From contig JAHRYM010000002.1 in the NCBI GenBank assembly GCA_020622085.1, positions 1-64,000 on the forward strand: DNA of 64,000 nucleotides. Reading direction: 5' to 3'. Shown here in pieces: positions 56,121 through 64,000 of the stretch. A model generated the notes under the pieces. That model did no database searches. It was not told the DNA's origin and saw nothing but the letters and a program-made list of their open reading frames with translations. The stretch comes from Paracoccaceae bacterium (GTDB taxonomy: Bacteria; Pseudomonadota; Alphaproteobacteria; Rhodobacterales; Rhodobacteraceae). Every line of letters begins with the position of its first letter. The stretch's first letter is position 1. The translations under genes and the position numbers were made by a program.

Positions 56121-57161
56121 TTATTGTGCCAGCCAGGTCGTGAACCGCTTGCGGATCTCGTCGCCGTTGTCGGCCCAGAAGGCGTTGTCGAGCGTCAGCG
56201 CGACGGTCATGTTGGCCGGGCTGGTGGGCAGGTTCGCCGCATCTTCGGGCGTCACGAATTCGGCGGCCGATTTGCGGACCGGGCCGTAGGGGATGTATTT
56301 CGTCGTCCCCGCCAGAACCTTGGGTTCGACCGCGTATTTGATGAAGTCCAGCGAGGCTTCGGGGTTCTTCGCGCCCTTCGGGATGACCCAGAAGTTGGAA
56401 TCAAGGATCTGGTTGTCCCAGACGATCTTGAAGTTCTGGCCTTCCTTGTTGGCGTTGTAGATGCGGCCGTTCCAGGCCGTGGTCATCACCACCTCGCCCG
56501 AGGCCAGAAGCTGCGGTGCCTGCGCGCCCGCTTCCCACCAGACGATGTCCTTCTTGATGGTGTCGAGCTTCGCAAAGGCGCGGTCCACGCCTTCTGGGGT
56601 GGAAAGCACCTCGTAGACCTGATCGGCGGGGACGCCATCGGCCATCAGGGCAAATTCAAGGTTGGTGGCCGGGTTCTTCCACAGACCCCGCTTGCCGGGG
56701 AATTTCGCCGTGTCGAACAGGTCGGCGATCACCGTCGGGCCTTCGGGCAGGGTCGCGGCATTGTAGGCGAGCGAGGTGGAATAGACGATCGTGCCCACGC
56801 CGCAGTCCGATGTGGTGCCTTCCAGCCAGTCGGACTTGTCGCCGATCTGCGCCCAGTCGATCTTTTCGAAGATGCCTTCGTCACAGCCCTGCAGCAGGGT
56901 CGGGGCATCGACGTCGACGACATCGACGGTGGTGTTGCCGGATTCGATCATCGCGGCGATCTTGGCGATCTCGCCGCCGTATTCCTGTTCATCCACCTTG
57001 ATACCGGTGGCGGCGGTATAGGTTTCGAACACCGCCTTGCGCTGCGCTTCCTGATAGGCGCCGCCAAAGCTCATCACCGAGATAGAGCCTTCGGCGAGCA
57101 CCGGTGCGCCCAGCGCCAGCAGGGCCAGCGCCGATACCGTCAGCGTGACTGTCTTCTTCAT
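56121..57161 (-). CDS. Spermidine/putrescine-type ABC importer, substrate-binding protein (PotD-like)
   Basis: A 346-residue periplasmic protein with a classical signal peptide (MKKTVTLTVSALALLALGAP, cleavage near LA-EG). The type-2 periplasmic fold starts with SISVMSFGGAYQEAQRKAVF, and includes DVVDVDAPTLLQGCDEG and WNGRIYNANKEGQNFKIVWD. The ligand is probably a creatine-like or guanidino compound because of the creatinase gene next door; polyamines remain possible. A strong GGAGGAG precedes the ATG. It follows creatinase after a hairpin. Confidence 0.93.
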   Translation of the reverse strand: MKKTVTLTVSALALLALGAPVLAEGSISVMSFGGAYQEAQRKAVFETYTAATGIKVDEQEYGGEIAKIAAMIESGNTTVDVVDVDAPTLLQGCDEGIFEKIDWAQIGDKSDWLEGTTSDCGVGTIVYSTSLAYNAATLPEGPTVIADLFDTAKFPGKRGLWKNPATNLEFALMADGVPADQVYEVLSTPEGVDRAFAKLDTIKKDIVWWEAGAQAPQLLASGEVVMTTAWNGRIYNANKEGQNFKIVWDNQILDSNFWVIPKGAKNPEASLDFIKYAVEPKVLAGTTKYIPYGPVRKSAAEFVTPEDAANLPTSPANMTVALTLDNAFWADNGDEIRKRFTTWLAQ

Positions 57162-57264
57162 GGGTCTCTCCTCCCTTTGTTGAAAACCCGGTCGGCGGGA
57201 TCCGCAGACCGGGGTCTTGCATCCTGGCCGGCTTTGGTGCCGTGCTTCTGGACGCTGCGCGAAA

Positions 57265-57293
57265 GGGCGCGGGGGTTTTTCCCACCCGCGCCC
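57265..57293 (-). terminator. Hairpin between creatinase and the binding-protein gene
   Basis: GGGCGCGGG (57265-57273) pairs with CCCGCGCCC (57285-57293), nine pairs, 15 bases after the creatinase stop. A short TTTC follows on the minus strand. It could partly terminate transcription or protect the 3' end, allowing creatinase and the importer to be made in different amounts. Confidence 0.6.
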
Positions 57294-57307
57294 CTTTTCC
57301 TGTTCGA

Positions 57308-58540
57308 TCAGCCCTTGCCCTTCTTCACGATCAGATGTTCGGGGCCGTAGGCAAAACCGGTGATGTTGGTGTTGCCCTTGTTGTTTTCGTCGGTGATCAC
57401 GAGGATGTCGTGTTCGCGGTAGCCACCGGCGCCCGGCAGGTGGTTCGGGACGGTGATCATCGGCTCCATCGAGACGACCATGCCCGGCTCCAGCACGGTA
57501 TCGCAGTCTTCGCGCAGTTCCAGACCCGCCTCGCGGCCGTAGTAGTGGCAAAGGACGCCGAAGGAGTGGCCGTAACCGAAGCTGCGGTATTGCAGCAGGT
57601 TTTCGGCGGCATACATCTCGTTCAGTTCCTTGGCGATGTCGCTGCAGCGCGCGCCCGGAACCAGAAGTTCCTTGCCGCGGTCATGGACCTTGCAGTTGAT
57701 TTCCCACAGCCGGATATGTTCCTTGCTGGCCTCTTCCGAGAACAGGGTGCGTTCCAGCGCGACGTAGTAACCCGCAACCATCGGGAAGCAGTTCAGCGAC
57801 AGGATGTCGCCCTTCTCGATCTTGCGGCTGGTCACCGGGTTGTGGGCGCCATCGGTGTTGATGCCCGACTGGAACCAGGTCCAGGTATCCAGAAGCTCGC
57901 CATGCGGCCAGACCCTGGCAATCTCGCGGATCATCGTGGCGGTCGAATGCAGCGCCACTTCGTGTTCCGGCACACCCACCGCGATCGCCTCGACGCAGGC
58001 GGCGCCGCCGATGTCGGCGATGCGGGTCATCTTGGTGATATGGGCGATTTCCTCGGCCGACTTGATCATCCGCAGCCGCATCGAGGGCGCCGCGATATCG
58101 ACGAATTCCATATGCGGGAATTCGGCCTTCAGCAGGTTCAGCGTGTCGATGTTGATGTGGTCGAACTCGATCCCCAGCCGCTTGACGCCACCGGTCAGGC
58201 TGCGGATGGCGTGGAAATAGTTATCCTTCTGCCAGTCGGTATAGGTGACGTTCTTGCCACCGAAGGTGCGCCGCCAGGGTTGGCCGCCGTCGATGCCCGC
58301 GCTGATCGAGGTGGCGATGTCGTGATCGACAAGGAAGCCATAGCGGCGACCGAAATAGCAGAACAGGAAGTCGGAATAGTAGTTGATGCAGTGGTAGCTG
58401 GTGAACAGCGCCGCATCGATGCCTTCCTTGGCCATATGGGCCCGGATCGCGTCAAGACGACGCTGCATCTCGGCATCGGAAAAGGTCGGGACGGCCTTTT
58501 CGCCGTTGTTCACATAGTTCTGAAGCCTTTCGCGTTCCAT
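57308..58540 (-). CDS. Creatinase (creatine amidinohydrolase)
   Basis: A 410-residue pita-bread-fold enzyme hydrolysing creatine to sarcosine and urea (EC 3.5.3.3). It matches my memory of Pseudomonas creatinase closely throughout: FTSYHCINYYSDFLFC, SAGIDGGQPWRRTFGG, YTDWQKDNYFHAI, FQSGINTDGAHNPVTSRK with the catalytic histidine H233, RSFGYGHSFGVLCHYYGREA and GAGGYREHDILVI. Creatinase is related to M24 aminopeptidases, but the metal ligands of aminopeptidases are not expected here. Start ATG 58540 is chosen for the GGAGGAACCG before it. It leads the operon with the importer and is divergent from a LysR regulator. Creatininase and sarcosine oxidase are not in the window. Confidence 0.92.
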   Translation of the reverse strand: MERERLQNYVNNGEKAVPTFSDAEMQRRLDAIRAHMAKEGIDAALFTSYHCINYYSDFLFCYFGRRYGFLVDHDIATSISAGIDGGQPWRRTFGGKNVTYTDWQKDNYFHAIRSLTGGVKRLGIEFDHINIDTLNLLKAEFPHMEFVDIAAPSMRLRMIKSAEEIAHITKMTRIADIGGAACVEAIAVGVPEHEVALHSTATMIREIARVWPHGELLDTWTWFQSGINTDGAHNPVTSRKIEKGDILSLNCFPMVAGYYVALERTLFSEEASKEHIRLWEINCKVHDRGKELLVPGARCSDIAKELNEMYAAENLLQYRSFGYGHSFGVLCHYYGREAGLELREDCDTVLEPGMVVSMEPMITVPNHLPGAGGYREHDILVITDENNKGNTNITGFAYGPEHLIVKKGKG

Positions 58541-58637
58541 CGGTTCCTCCACGCAAATTCCGGGGCCGGCACTGGCCCTTTCGCTGTCCAGAAGGCGGTG
58601 GAAGGCGGGGGCTTGTCAAAAGATCAAAATTCAGCCA

Positions 58638-58658
58638 AGCATGAGAAAACCTAATGCT
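58638..58658. promoter_or_regulatory. LysR-type T-N11-A box between creatinase and its regulator
   Basis: AGCAT (58638-58642) and ATGCT (58654-58658) are a perfect inverted repeat around exactly 11 bases, so T and A sit at the T-N11-A spacing of LysR-type recognition boxes. It lies 11 bases before the LysR start and about 100 bases from the creatinase start, placed to control both. Confidence 0.65.
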
Positions 58659-58669
58659 GGTTCTGTATC

Positions 58670-59608
58670 ATGGCCTTGGCTCCCCTCAATGCGCTTCGTG
58701 CCTTCGAGGCAGTGGCCCGGCTCGGGTCGTTCAAGGCGGCGGCCGATGCGCTTTTCGTCACGCAGTCGGCAGTCAGCCATCAGGTCCGCAACCTTGAACA
58801 GTGGGTGGGCAGACCCCTGTTCGAGCGGGAAGGCAACCAGAACCGGCTGCTGCCGCATGGCGCCGATCTGGCGCGCAGCCTGTCGGTTTCCCTGACCGAG
58901 ATCGACGCCGCCTGCCGCCGTGCCCGTGCCGGGCGGGACAGCCAGGTTCTGGTGATTGCGGCGATCCCGTCGGTGGCGATGTGCTGGCTCATTCCGCGTC
59001 TGAGCCGCTTCCGGGCCGAACACCCCGAGATCGAGTTCCGCATCGTCTATGCCATGCACGGCCGCGACATCGACTTCGATGCCGTGCATCTGGCCTTCGT
59101 ATTCGCGCCCGAGGCGCCGCGGATCCCCGGCGTGACCAGCGCCTTCTTCCTCAGCGGCGAAAGCGCGCCGGTCTGCAGCCCGGCCCTGTTGCAACAGCCG
59201 GGCCGGGACGCGGCGCCGCTGACACCAGGGGCGCTTGTCGGGCTTGGACTTCTGCATGACGGCGGGACCGAAGGCTGGCGGACCTGGATCGAGGAAATGG
59301 GCGAGGATGCGGGCGATACCATTCCCGGCGCCACATTCGAGGATTTCAACCTCCTGCGGGCGGCGGCACTTTCGGGGCAAGGTGTCGCGCTTTGCCCGCT
59401 TGCCATGGTCCAGCCCGACCTTCAGACGGGAAATCTTGTCCAGCTTTCGGAACATACCGTGAGCTATGGGTCGGATTACTACATCTTGTCGCGGGCCACG
59501 ACCTCGGCTGCGCTTGCTGCCCAGACGCGGGTGTTCCTGGACTGGGCGCGGGCCGAACGGGGTCGGCCGCTGACCCGGCCCGAACCTTTCGATCCGGGCG
59601 GGGCCTGA
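58670..59608 (+). CDS. LysR-family transcriptional regulator (GcvA-like)
   Basis: A 312-residue regulator. The N-terminal helix-turn-helix is LNALRAFEAVARLGSFKAAA, then ALFVTQSAVSHQVRNLEQWV. The effector domain starts at about residue 95 (VLVIAAIPSVAMCWLIPRLS) and resembles GcvA-type regulators. It is divergent from creatinase, so it probably activates that operon in response to creatine or a related compound. A LysR-type box lies just upstream of its start. It is convergent with the dehydrogenase gene, with a GC-rich hairpin in the gap. Confidence 0.92.
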   Translation: MALAPLNALRAFEAVARLGSFKAAADALFVTQSAVSHQVRNLEQWVGRPLFEREGNQNRLLPHGADLARSLSVSLTEIDAACRRARAGRDSQVLVIAAIPSVAMCWLIPRLSRFRAEHPEIEFRIVYAMHGRDIDFDAVHLAFVFAPEAPRIPGVTSAFFLSGESAPVCSPALLQQPGRDAAPLTPGALVGLGLLHDGGTEGWRTWIEEMGEDAGDTIPGATFEDFNLLRAAALSGQGVALCPLAMVQPDLQTGNLVQLSEHTVSYGSDYYILSRATTSAALAAQTRVFLDWARAERGRPLTRPEPFDPGGA

Positions 59609-59614
59609 AACAGG

Positions 59615-59639
59615 GGGGCCGCGGGCCTTGTGTGGCCCC
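59615..59639. terminator. Hairpin between the convergent LysR and dehydrogenase genes
   Basis: GGGGCC (59615-59620) pairs with GGCCCC (59634-59639) in the 35-base gap between convergent stop codons. No T tract. Possible bidirectional terminator. Confidence 0.4.
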
Positions 59640-59643
59640 GCGC

Positions 59644-60402
59644 TCAGATGCTTTCGGCGCCGTCGATCACCAGCGCGTGCCCGGACATGAAGGCGGACCG
59701 GTCCGAGGCCAGATAAAGGACCGCCTCGCCGATCTCTTCGGCGGTGCCGAACCGGCCCATGGGGATCGTATCGGCGACATAACGTTCAAGCGCCACGCGC
59801 CCGCCCATCTGTGTTTCGAACCCGGCATTGAAGACGGTATCGACGAAACCGGGGCAAAGCGCGTTGCAGCGCACGTTCCTGCGGGCGAAGTCTGCCGCGA
59901 TCTGGCGCACCATGGCGATGACCGCGTGCTTTGTGGTGCAATAGGCGATCATCTCGCGGTCGTATTGCACGCCCGAGTTCGACGAGGTGACGATGATCGA
60001 GCCCTGTCCCCGCGGCGCCATGACCTGCATCGCCGCCCGCGCCGCCACGAAATGCGCCCGCACATTGAGCCGCCACGACAGGTCCATCTCGGCCGCGGAG
60101 ACCTGATCGAGCCGCCCGGGCACCTGCACGCCAGCATGGGAATGCAGCACATCAAGCCGCCCGTGGCGGCGCGCGGCGCCAAGGATCGCGCCTTCCAGCG
60201 CCGCGTCGTCGGTCACGTCAAGCGACATCGCCTCGGCCCGTCCGCCGCGCGCGGCAATCTCGGCGGCCACGGCTTCGGCCCGGTCGTGCAACAGGTCGGT
60301 CACCACCACATGCGCACCTTCGCGTGCCATGGCCATGGCTCCTGCCCGCCCGATCCCCGAACCGGCCGCCGTTACAAGGGCCACGCGTTCCTTCAGTTCC
60401 AT
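59644..60402 (-). CDS. Short-chain dehydrogenase/reductase
   Basis: A 252-residue SDR. The nucleotide site is VALVTAAGSGIGRAGAMAMA (TGxxxGxG type), and the catalytic residues are S140 or S141, Y154 and K158 in IAYCTTKHAV. The usual NNAG motif reads HSHAG (88-91), an oddity. It ends with SGHALVIDGAESI. It is the last gene of the second polyamine-type importer operon, 23 bases after the permease gene, so it likely acts on the imported compound. Cofactor and substrate are unknown. Confidence 0.9.
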   Translation of the reverse strand: MELKERVALVTAAGSGIGRAGAMAMAREGAHVVVTDLLHDRAEAVAAEIAARGGRAEAMSLDVTDDAALEGAILGAARRHGRLDVLHSHAGVQVPGRLDQVSAAEMDLSWRLNVRAHFVAARAAMQVMAPRGQGSIIVTSSNSGVQYDREMIAYCTTKHAVIAMVRQIAADFARRNVRCNALCPGFVDTVFNAGFETQMGGRVALERYVADTIPMGRFGTAEEIGEAVLYLASDRSAFMSGHALVIDGAESI

Positions 60403-60425
60403 GTCGACATCTCCGGGTGGTCGGC

Positions 60426-61232
60426 TCAGCGGGCGCGGCGCCGCAAGATCACCTGCGCGCTGACCAGTGTCAGCAGCGAGGCCACGAGCACCATCGTTCC
60501 AATGGCATTGATTTCGGGTGTCACCCCCCGGCGAATCGACGAAAACACATAGATCGGCAGGGTCGTCTCGGAGCCGGCAACGAAGAAGGCGATGATGAAG
60601 TCGTCGAAGCTGAAGGTGAAGGACAAGAGGAACCCGGCGAGAACCGCAGGCGCGATCTGCGGCAGGGTGATCTGCAGGAAGCTGCGCATCGGAGGAGCGC
60701 CCAGATCGGACGATGCCTCGAGCAGCGCGCGATCCATCCCCTGCAGGCGGGCGCGCACGATCACCGTGACCAGCGCCATGGTGAAAAGCCCGTGCGCGGC
60801 AATGAGCGACCCCTTGCCCAGCGCAAGCCGTGGCGCGCCTTCGCCGAACAGGCCCGAGAGCATCGGGTTCAGCACGTCAAAGACCGTGACCAGTGCGATC
60901 AGCGTGGCAATGCCGATCACGATCCCCGGGACCATCACCGCCATGTAGATCAGCGCGTCATAGAAGGCCCTCATCCGCCCCCGGACGCCTTGCAGCGCCA
61001 CGGCGGCGAGCGTGCCGCTCAGCGTCGCGAGCGCGGCCGAGGACAGCGCCACGATGACGCTCGTCTTCAGCGCGCCGATGACGAAGGGGTTCGACAGCAC
61101 AGTGCCATACCATTGCAGCGAAAAGCCGGTGAACTGCGCGGCATGTCGGCCGGCGTTGAACGAGAACAGCGCGATGATCCCGATCGGGATATACAGGAAC
61201 AGATAGACGAGGATGGCATAGATCCGCATCAT
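60426..61232 (-). CDS. Polyamine-type ABC importer 2, permease (PotC-like)
   Basis: A 268-residue permease with six membrane segments, starting MRIYAILVYLFLYIPIGII, and the EAA loop ASSDLGAPPMRSFLQITLPQ. The typical motif FSFDDFIIAFFVAGSETTLP is near residue 210. It starts four bases after the upstream permease stop. It differs clearly from the creatinase-linked permease, so the two importers are separate systems, not a local duplication. Confidence 0.93.
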   Translation of the reverse strand: MMRIYAILVYLFLYIPIGIIALFSFNAGRHAAQFTGFSLQWYGTVLSNPFVIGALKTSVIVALSSAALATLSGTLAAVALQGVRGRMRAFYDALIYMAVMVPGIVIGIATLIALVTVFDVLNPMLSGLFGEGAPRLALGKGSLIAAHGLFTMALVTVIVRARLQGMDRALLEASSDLGAPPMRSFLQITLPQIAPAVLAGFLLSFTFSFDDFIIAFFVAGSETTLPIYVFSSIRRGVTPEINAIGTMVLVASLLTLVSAQVILRRRAR

Positions 61233-61236
61233 GCCC

Positions 61237-62088
61237 TCACATCAGTGCAACATCGTCGCGCCCGCCCGACAGGCGGCGGATCGCGCGCATGTAAAGCGTG
61301 ACGGTCACCAGCATGACCGCGACAAGCGTCGCCGCCACCGCAGCGCCGAAGGGCCAGTTGCGCGATTGCAGGAACAGGTCGACCAGCGCATTGCCGACAA
61401 AGAAGACCTTGCCGCCCCCCAGGATCTGCGGCACGAGAAATTCCCCCATCAAGAGGATGAAGACCAGCATCGACCCGGTCGCCACCCCGGCCATCGACAG
61501 GGGCAGCGTCACCTGAAGGACGGTCCGCCAGGGCGGGCTGCCAAGATCGCCTGAGGCCTCAAGCAGGCGCCGGTCCAGTTTCTCCAGCGCGACATAGATC
61601 GGAAAGACCATCAGCGGCAGATAGCCATAGACGATCCCCACCATCACCGCGAAGGGGGTATTGATCAGCCGGGGCTTGCCAAGCCCCAGATCCGCAATGA
61701 TCCGCGGCAGGCCACTGCCGCCCAGGATCTGGATCCAGGCATAGGACCGGATCAGGAGCGAGGTCCAGAATGGCACGATCACCAGGATCAGAAGAACCGT
61801 GCGCCAGCGCGGATCGGCCTTCAGCGCCAGGAAATAGGCCAGCGGCCAGGCGATCAGCAGGCACAGGACCGTGCCCAGCGGCGCAAGCGTCAGCGTGTTC
61901 CTGAATGCGGTCCAGCGCGCGCCAAGGTTGGCATAGTTGTCCAGGGTGAAGGCCGGGACGTATCCGCCCGCGGCCCCCCTTTCGCCAAAGCTGAAGACGA
62001 TGACGACCACAAGCGGCATCACCAGCATGACCAGAAGCCATGCCGTTGCCGGTGCCAGGAACAGCGCCGTGCGCAACCCGGGCCGCAT
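61237..62088 (-). CDS. Polyamine-type ABC importer 2, permease (PotB-like)
   Basis: A 283-residue permease of normal length with six membrane segments. The first is ALFLAPATAWLLVMLVMPLV, and the EAA loop is ASGDLGSPPWRTVLQVTLPL. It lacks the long loop of the creatinase-linked homologue. It is 15 bases after the binding-protein gene and four bases before the second permease. Confidence 0.93.
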   Translation of the reverse strand: MRPGLRTALFLAPATAWLLVMLVMPLVVVIVFSFGERGAAGGYVPAFTLDNYANLGARWTAFRNTLTLAPLGTVLCLLIAWPLAYFLALKADPRWRTVLLILVIVPFWTSLLIRSYAWIQILGGSGLPRIIADLGLGKPRLINTPFAVMVGIVYGYLPLMVFPIYVALEKLDRRLLEASGDLGSPPWRTVLQVTLPLSMAGVATGSMLVFILLMGEFLVPQILGGGKVFFVGNALVDLFLQSRNWPFGAAVAATLVAVMLVTVTLYMRAIRRLSGGRDDVALM

Positions 62089-62103
62089 CGCCCCCCTGCC
62101 CCC

Positions 62104-63258
62104 TTACGCCGACTTGAAGCGGGCGAGGATCTCGGCCCGCTGCGGGTTGGTCATCGTCACCGCCGCGCCGAATTCCAGCGCGTCAAGCAGTTCGGCCGCC
62201 GGATAGAGGATGTCGCTGTCGCGCATCTCGGCCGGCAGCAGGGCGTCAACCCGCTTGTCGCCGGTGGCATAGCCGTGGAACATCGCCTCGCGCGCGGCCA
62301 TCTTCGGCTCGAGCAGGAAGTCGATCAGCGCATAGGCCGCATCCTTGTGCGGCGCCGAGGCAGGGATGGTGAAGAAGTCCGACCATATCTCGCCGCCCTC
62401 GCGCCCGAGGATGTAGACGATCGAGGGAATGTCGCGGTGCATCTGCGTTGCGTCCCCCGTCCAGCACATCGACATGGTGGCATCGCCCGACCGCATCGAG
62501 GGCTGGTAGTCCGAGGTGATGGCAAACAGGTGCGGCTTGGCCTCGATCAGCAGCTTCTCGGCATCCTCCAGTTCCTTCGGATCGACCGAATTGAAGGAAT
62601 AGCCGTAGTATTTCAGCGCGTTGCCGATCGCGGTCAACTGGTAGTCATGGACGATCACCCGCCCGGAAAGCTGGTCGCGCGTCAGATCCCAGTATTCCTT
62701 CCAGGTGGCGGGGGAGCCGTCGAAATCGGCCGTGTTCAGGCAAAAGCCCGTGGTGCCGACGTTGCGCGGGATGGCATGGCGCTTGCCATCGACGATGCCG
62801 GGGTTGGCGTAGCGCGGATCGGTGGCGCTGGGGTCGTAGTTCGGCAGGCGGGACAGGTCGAATTCCTCGATGATGCCTTCGCCGACATAGATGGGGATGG
62901 TGTAGTTGGTGGCCACCACCACGTCCCATCCGGTGCCGCCGGCCTGAAGCTTGGCCAGCATTTCCTCGTTCGAGCCGAAAACGTTCATGTCGACGGCGGC
63001 GCCGGTGGCTTCCTTGAAGGCTTCGAAGTCCTGCGGATCGTGGTAGTTCGGCCAGGTGGCGATCACCACCTTGTCGCCGATGCTGCCCTGGGCATGGGCC
63101 CGGCGGACAAGGCCCGGCATGGCCGAGGACAGCATCGCCGTCGCCGCACCAAGGCCCGTCACGCCGAGGAAGTGCCGGCGCGTGATCGAGCCCTTGCGGT
63201 AGCTTTCAAGCCGCTGAAGAAATTCCTTCGCAGGAATGTGGTCACGGAACTTGGTCAT
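62104..63258 (-). CDS. Polyamine-type ABC importer 2, substrate-binding protein with a Tat signal
   Basis: A 384-residue PotD/PotF-like protein. The N-terminus has a Tat-type signal: SITRRHFLGVTGLGAATAML (twin arginine in TRRHFLG), cleavage near AHA-QG. The mature part begins KVVIATWPNYHDPQDFEAFK, with DVVVATNYTIPIYVGEG and SMRSGDATMSMCWTGDATQM further on. Tat export of PotF-like proteins is common in alphaproteobacteria. Start ATG 63258 follows GGAGGAAGAC. Ligand unknown. Confidence 0.93.
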   Translation of the reverse strand: MTKFRDHIPAKEFLQRLESYRKGSITRRHFLGVTGLGAATAMLSSAMPGLVRRAHAQGSIGDKVVIATWPNYHDPQDFEAFKEATGAAVDMNVFGSNEEMLAKLQAGGTGWDVVVATNYTIPIYVGEGIIEEFDLSRLPNYDPSATDPRYANPGIVDGKRHAIPRNVGTTGFCLNTADFDGSPATWKEYWDLTRDQLSGRVIVHDYQLTAIGNALKYYGYSFNSVDPKELEDAEKLLIEAKPHLFAITSDYQPSMRSGDATMSMCWTGDATQMHRDIPSIVYILGREGGEIWSDFFTIPASAPHKDAAYALIDFLLEPKMAAREAMFHGYATGDKRVDALLPAEMRDSDILYPAAELLDALEFGAAVTMTNPQRAEILARFKSA

Positions 63259-63309
63259 GTCTTCCTCCATGTTGCGAACCGGTCGGGATGGTTCCCGCCG
63301 GGCGTCCTT

Positions 63310-64000
63310 TCAGCCATCCTTCAACGCAAGTGCCGCCCCGTCGCGCCAGTGCAGGCGGACCCTTGCCCCCGGTGCCAGCGCACCGTTGCGCGCCTCGGAG
63401 GCGCGGGGGGCCACGGCGACAAGCGTGCCAAGGCTGGGCGATTTCAGGTGGTATTCGGTGTGCTCTCCCAGGAAGATCCGGTGCGTGACCTCGGCCTCGA
63501 TACCCTCCTGCGCCGTGGCCAGCGTGATTTCCTCGGGACGTAGCGACAGGGTAATGGCCGCGCCCGGCGGCAGGGCCGCATCACCCCGCGCAAGCACCCG
63601 CAGCGCCCCCGCCGCCTCGGCCACCACAAGACCACCATCATGCCCCGTCACCTTTGCCGGGATGAAGTTCGAGCGGCCGACGAAATCGGCGACATAGCGG
63701 CTTTGCGGCCGGTCATACAGTTCTTCGGGGGTGGCGATCTGCGCAATGCGCCCCTGGTCCATGATGCAGATCCGGTCCGACATCGACAGCGCCTCCTCCT
63801 GGTCATGGGTGACCAGAACGAAGGTGATGCCCAGTTCGCGCTGCAGCGACTTCAGTTCGATCTGCATGTCGTGGCGCAGCTTCTTGTCCAGCGCGGCCAT
63901 GGGTTCGTCCAGAAGCAGGATCTTGGGCCGGTTGATGATCGCGCGCGCCAGCGCCACGCGTTGCTGCTGGCCGCCCGACATTTCCCAGATGCGGCGGTCG
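63310..64000 (-). CDS. Polyamine-type ABC importer 2, ATP-binding protein (PotA-like), partial
   Basis: The window ends inside this gene. About 230 C-terminal residues are visible, starting at [20 protein letters not shown] (the ABC signature). Walker [15 protein letters not shown] and H-loop [13 protein letters not shown] follow. A C-terminal TOBE domain begins around [16 protein letters not shown]. The Walker A half and the start lie beyond 64000. It is the first visible gene of the operon ending in the SDR. Confidence 0.93.
   Translation of the reverse strand, partial: DRRIWEMSGGQQQRVALARAIINRPKILLLDEPMAALDKKLRHDMQIELKSLQRELGITFVLVTHDQEEALSMSDRICIMDQGRIAQIATPEELYDRPQSRYVADFVGRSNFIPAKVTGHDGGLVVAEAAGALRVLARGDAALPPGAAITLSLRPEEITLATAQEGIEAEVTHRIFLGEHTEYHLKSPSLGTLVAVAPRASEARNGALAPGARVRLHWRDGAALALKDG

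Noticed and set aside
57308-58540. Xaa-Pro peptidase or ectoine hydrolase (DoeA) assignment for the creatinase gene
   Set aside because: Both are related pita-bread enzymes, but the run of motifs from FTSYH and YYSDF to GAGGYREHDI matches creatinase closely.

Overview
The window is GC-rich, gene-dense DNA from an alphaproteobacterium, most likely of the Rhodobacterales (Rhodobacteraceae/Paracoccaceae). The grounds are family-level recognition: MmcB, a split nrdR-ribD / ribE-ribB-ribH-nusB riboflavin locus, an adrenodoxin-type ferredoxin, a dgt-dnaG-rpoD series, an hflK-hflC-degP series, frequent GTG starts and ATGA/GTGA gene overlaps. I see no phage genes, transposases, rRNA or CRISPR array. 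One tRNA gene, tRNA-His(GUG), is present.

Layout. (1) 1-12.6 kb: an acetyltransferase, a cupin whose N-terminus looks frameshifted, tRNA-His, mmcB, then the riboflavin genes on the minus strand. The riboflavin set is interrupted by a plus-strand capsule module (kpsS, a lipoprotein outer-membrane polysaccharide export protein, kpsC). (2) 12.8-38.6 kb: mostly core genes, namely a DUF616-type glycosyltransferase, rpoD, dnaG, dgt, erpA, a CNNM/CorC protein, an OsmC protein, xth, ftsY, an AlkB-type hydroxylase with a large insertion, xseA, purD, a bestrophin, a 2Fe-2S ferredoxin, degP, hflCK, gor, rpiA, a class III aminotransferase and a DUF1624 acyltransferase-like protein. (3) 38.9-64 kb: a catabolic and transport region with little core function.

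The catabolic region holds four modules. Module A (38.9-45.3 kb) is a betaine/proline-type ABC importer whose two permease domains are fused, translationally coupled to an amidase, with an XRE regulator facing it. Module B (45.4-51.2 kb) is a GntR/FCD-controlled operon: a DUF1185 protein, a single polypeptide joining an alpha/beta hydrolase, a flavin reductase and a Nudix-like domain, a luciferase-like monooxygenase and an aldehyde dehydrogenase. It resembles the Rut uracil pathway in logic but lacks RutB and RutC and has a different gene set; it is my best candidate for an undescribed pathway. Module C (52.9-59.6 kb) is a creatinase with a spermidine/putrescine-type ABC importer and a divergent LysR regulator with a T-N11-A box in between. 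Module D (59.6 kb to the edge) is a second polyamine-type importer with a short-chain dehydrogenase.

Taken together, the right-hand 25 kb looks built to import small cationic or zwitterionic nitrogen compounds (betaines, creatine, amides or amines) and break them down for nitrogen and carbon. The substrates of A, B and D are not determined by the sequence. Non-coding signals worth attention are a hairpin that appears to hide the ribosome binding site of the OsmC gene, a GntR palindrome behind the module B -35 box, and a palindromic GC-rich spacer repeat between dgt and dnaG.
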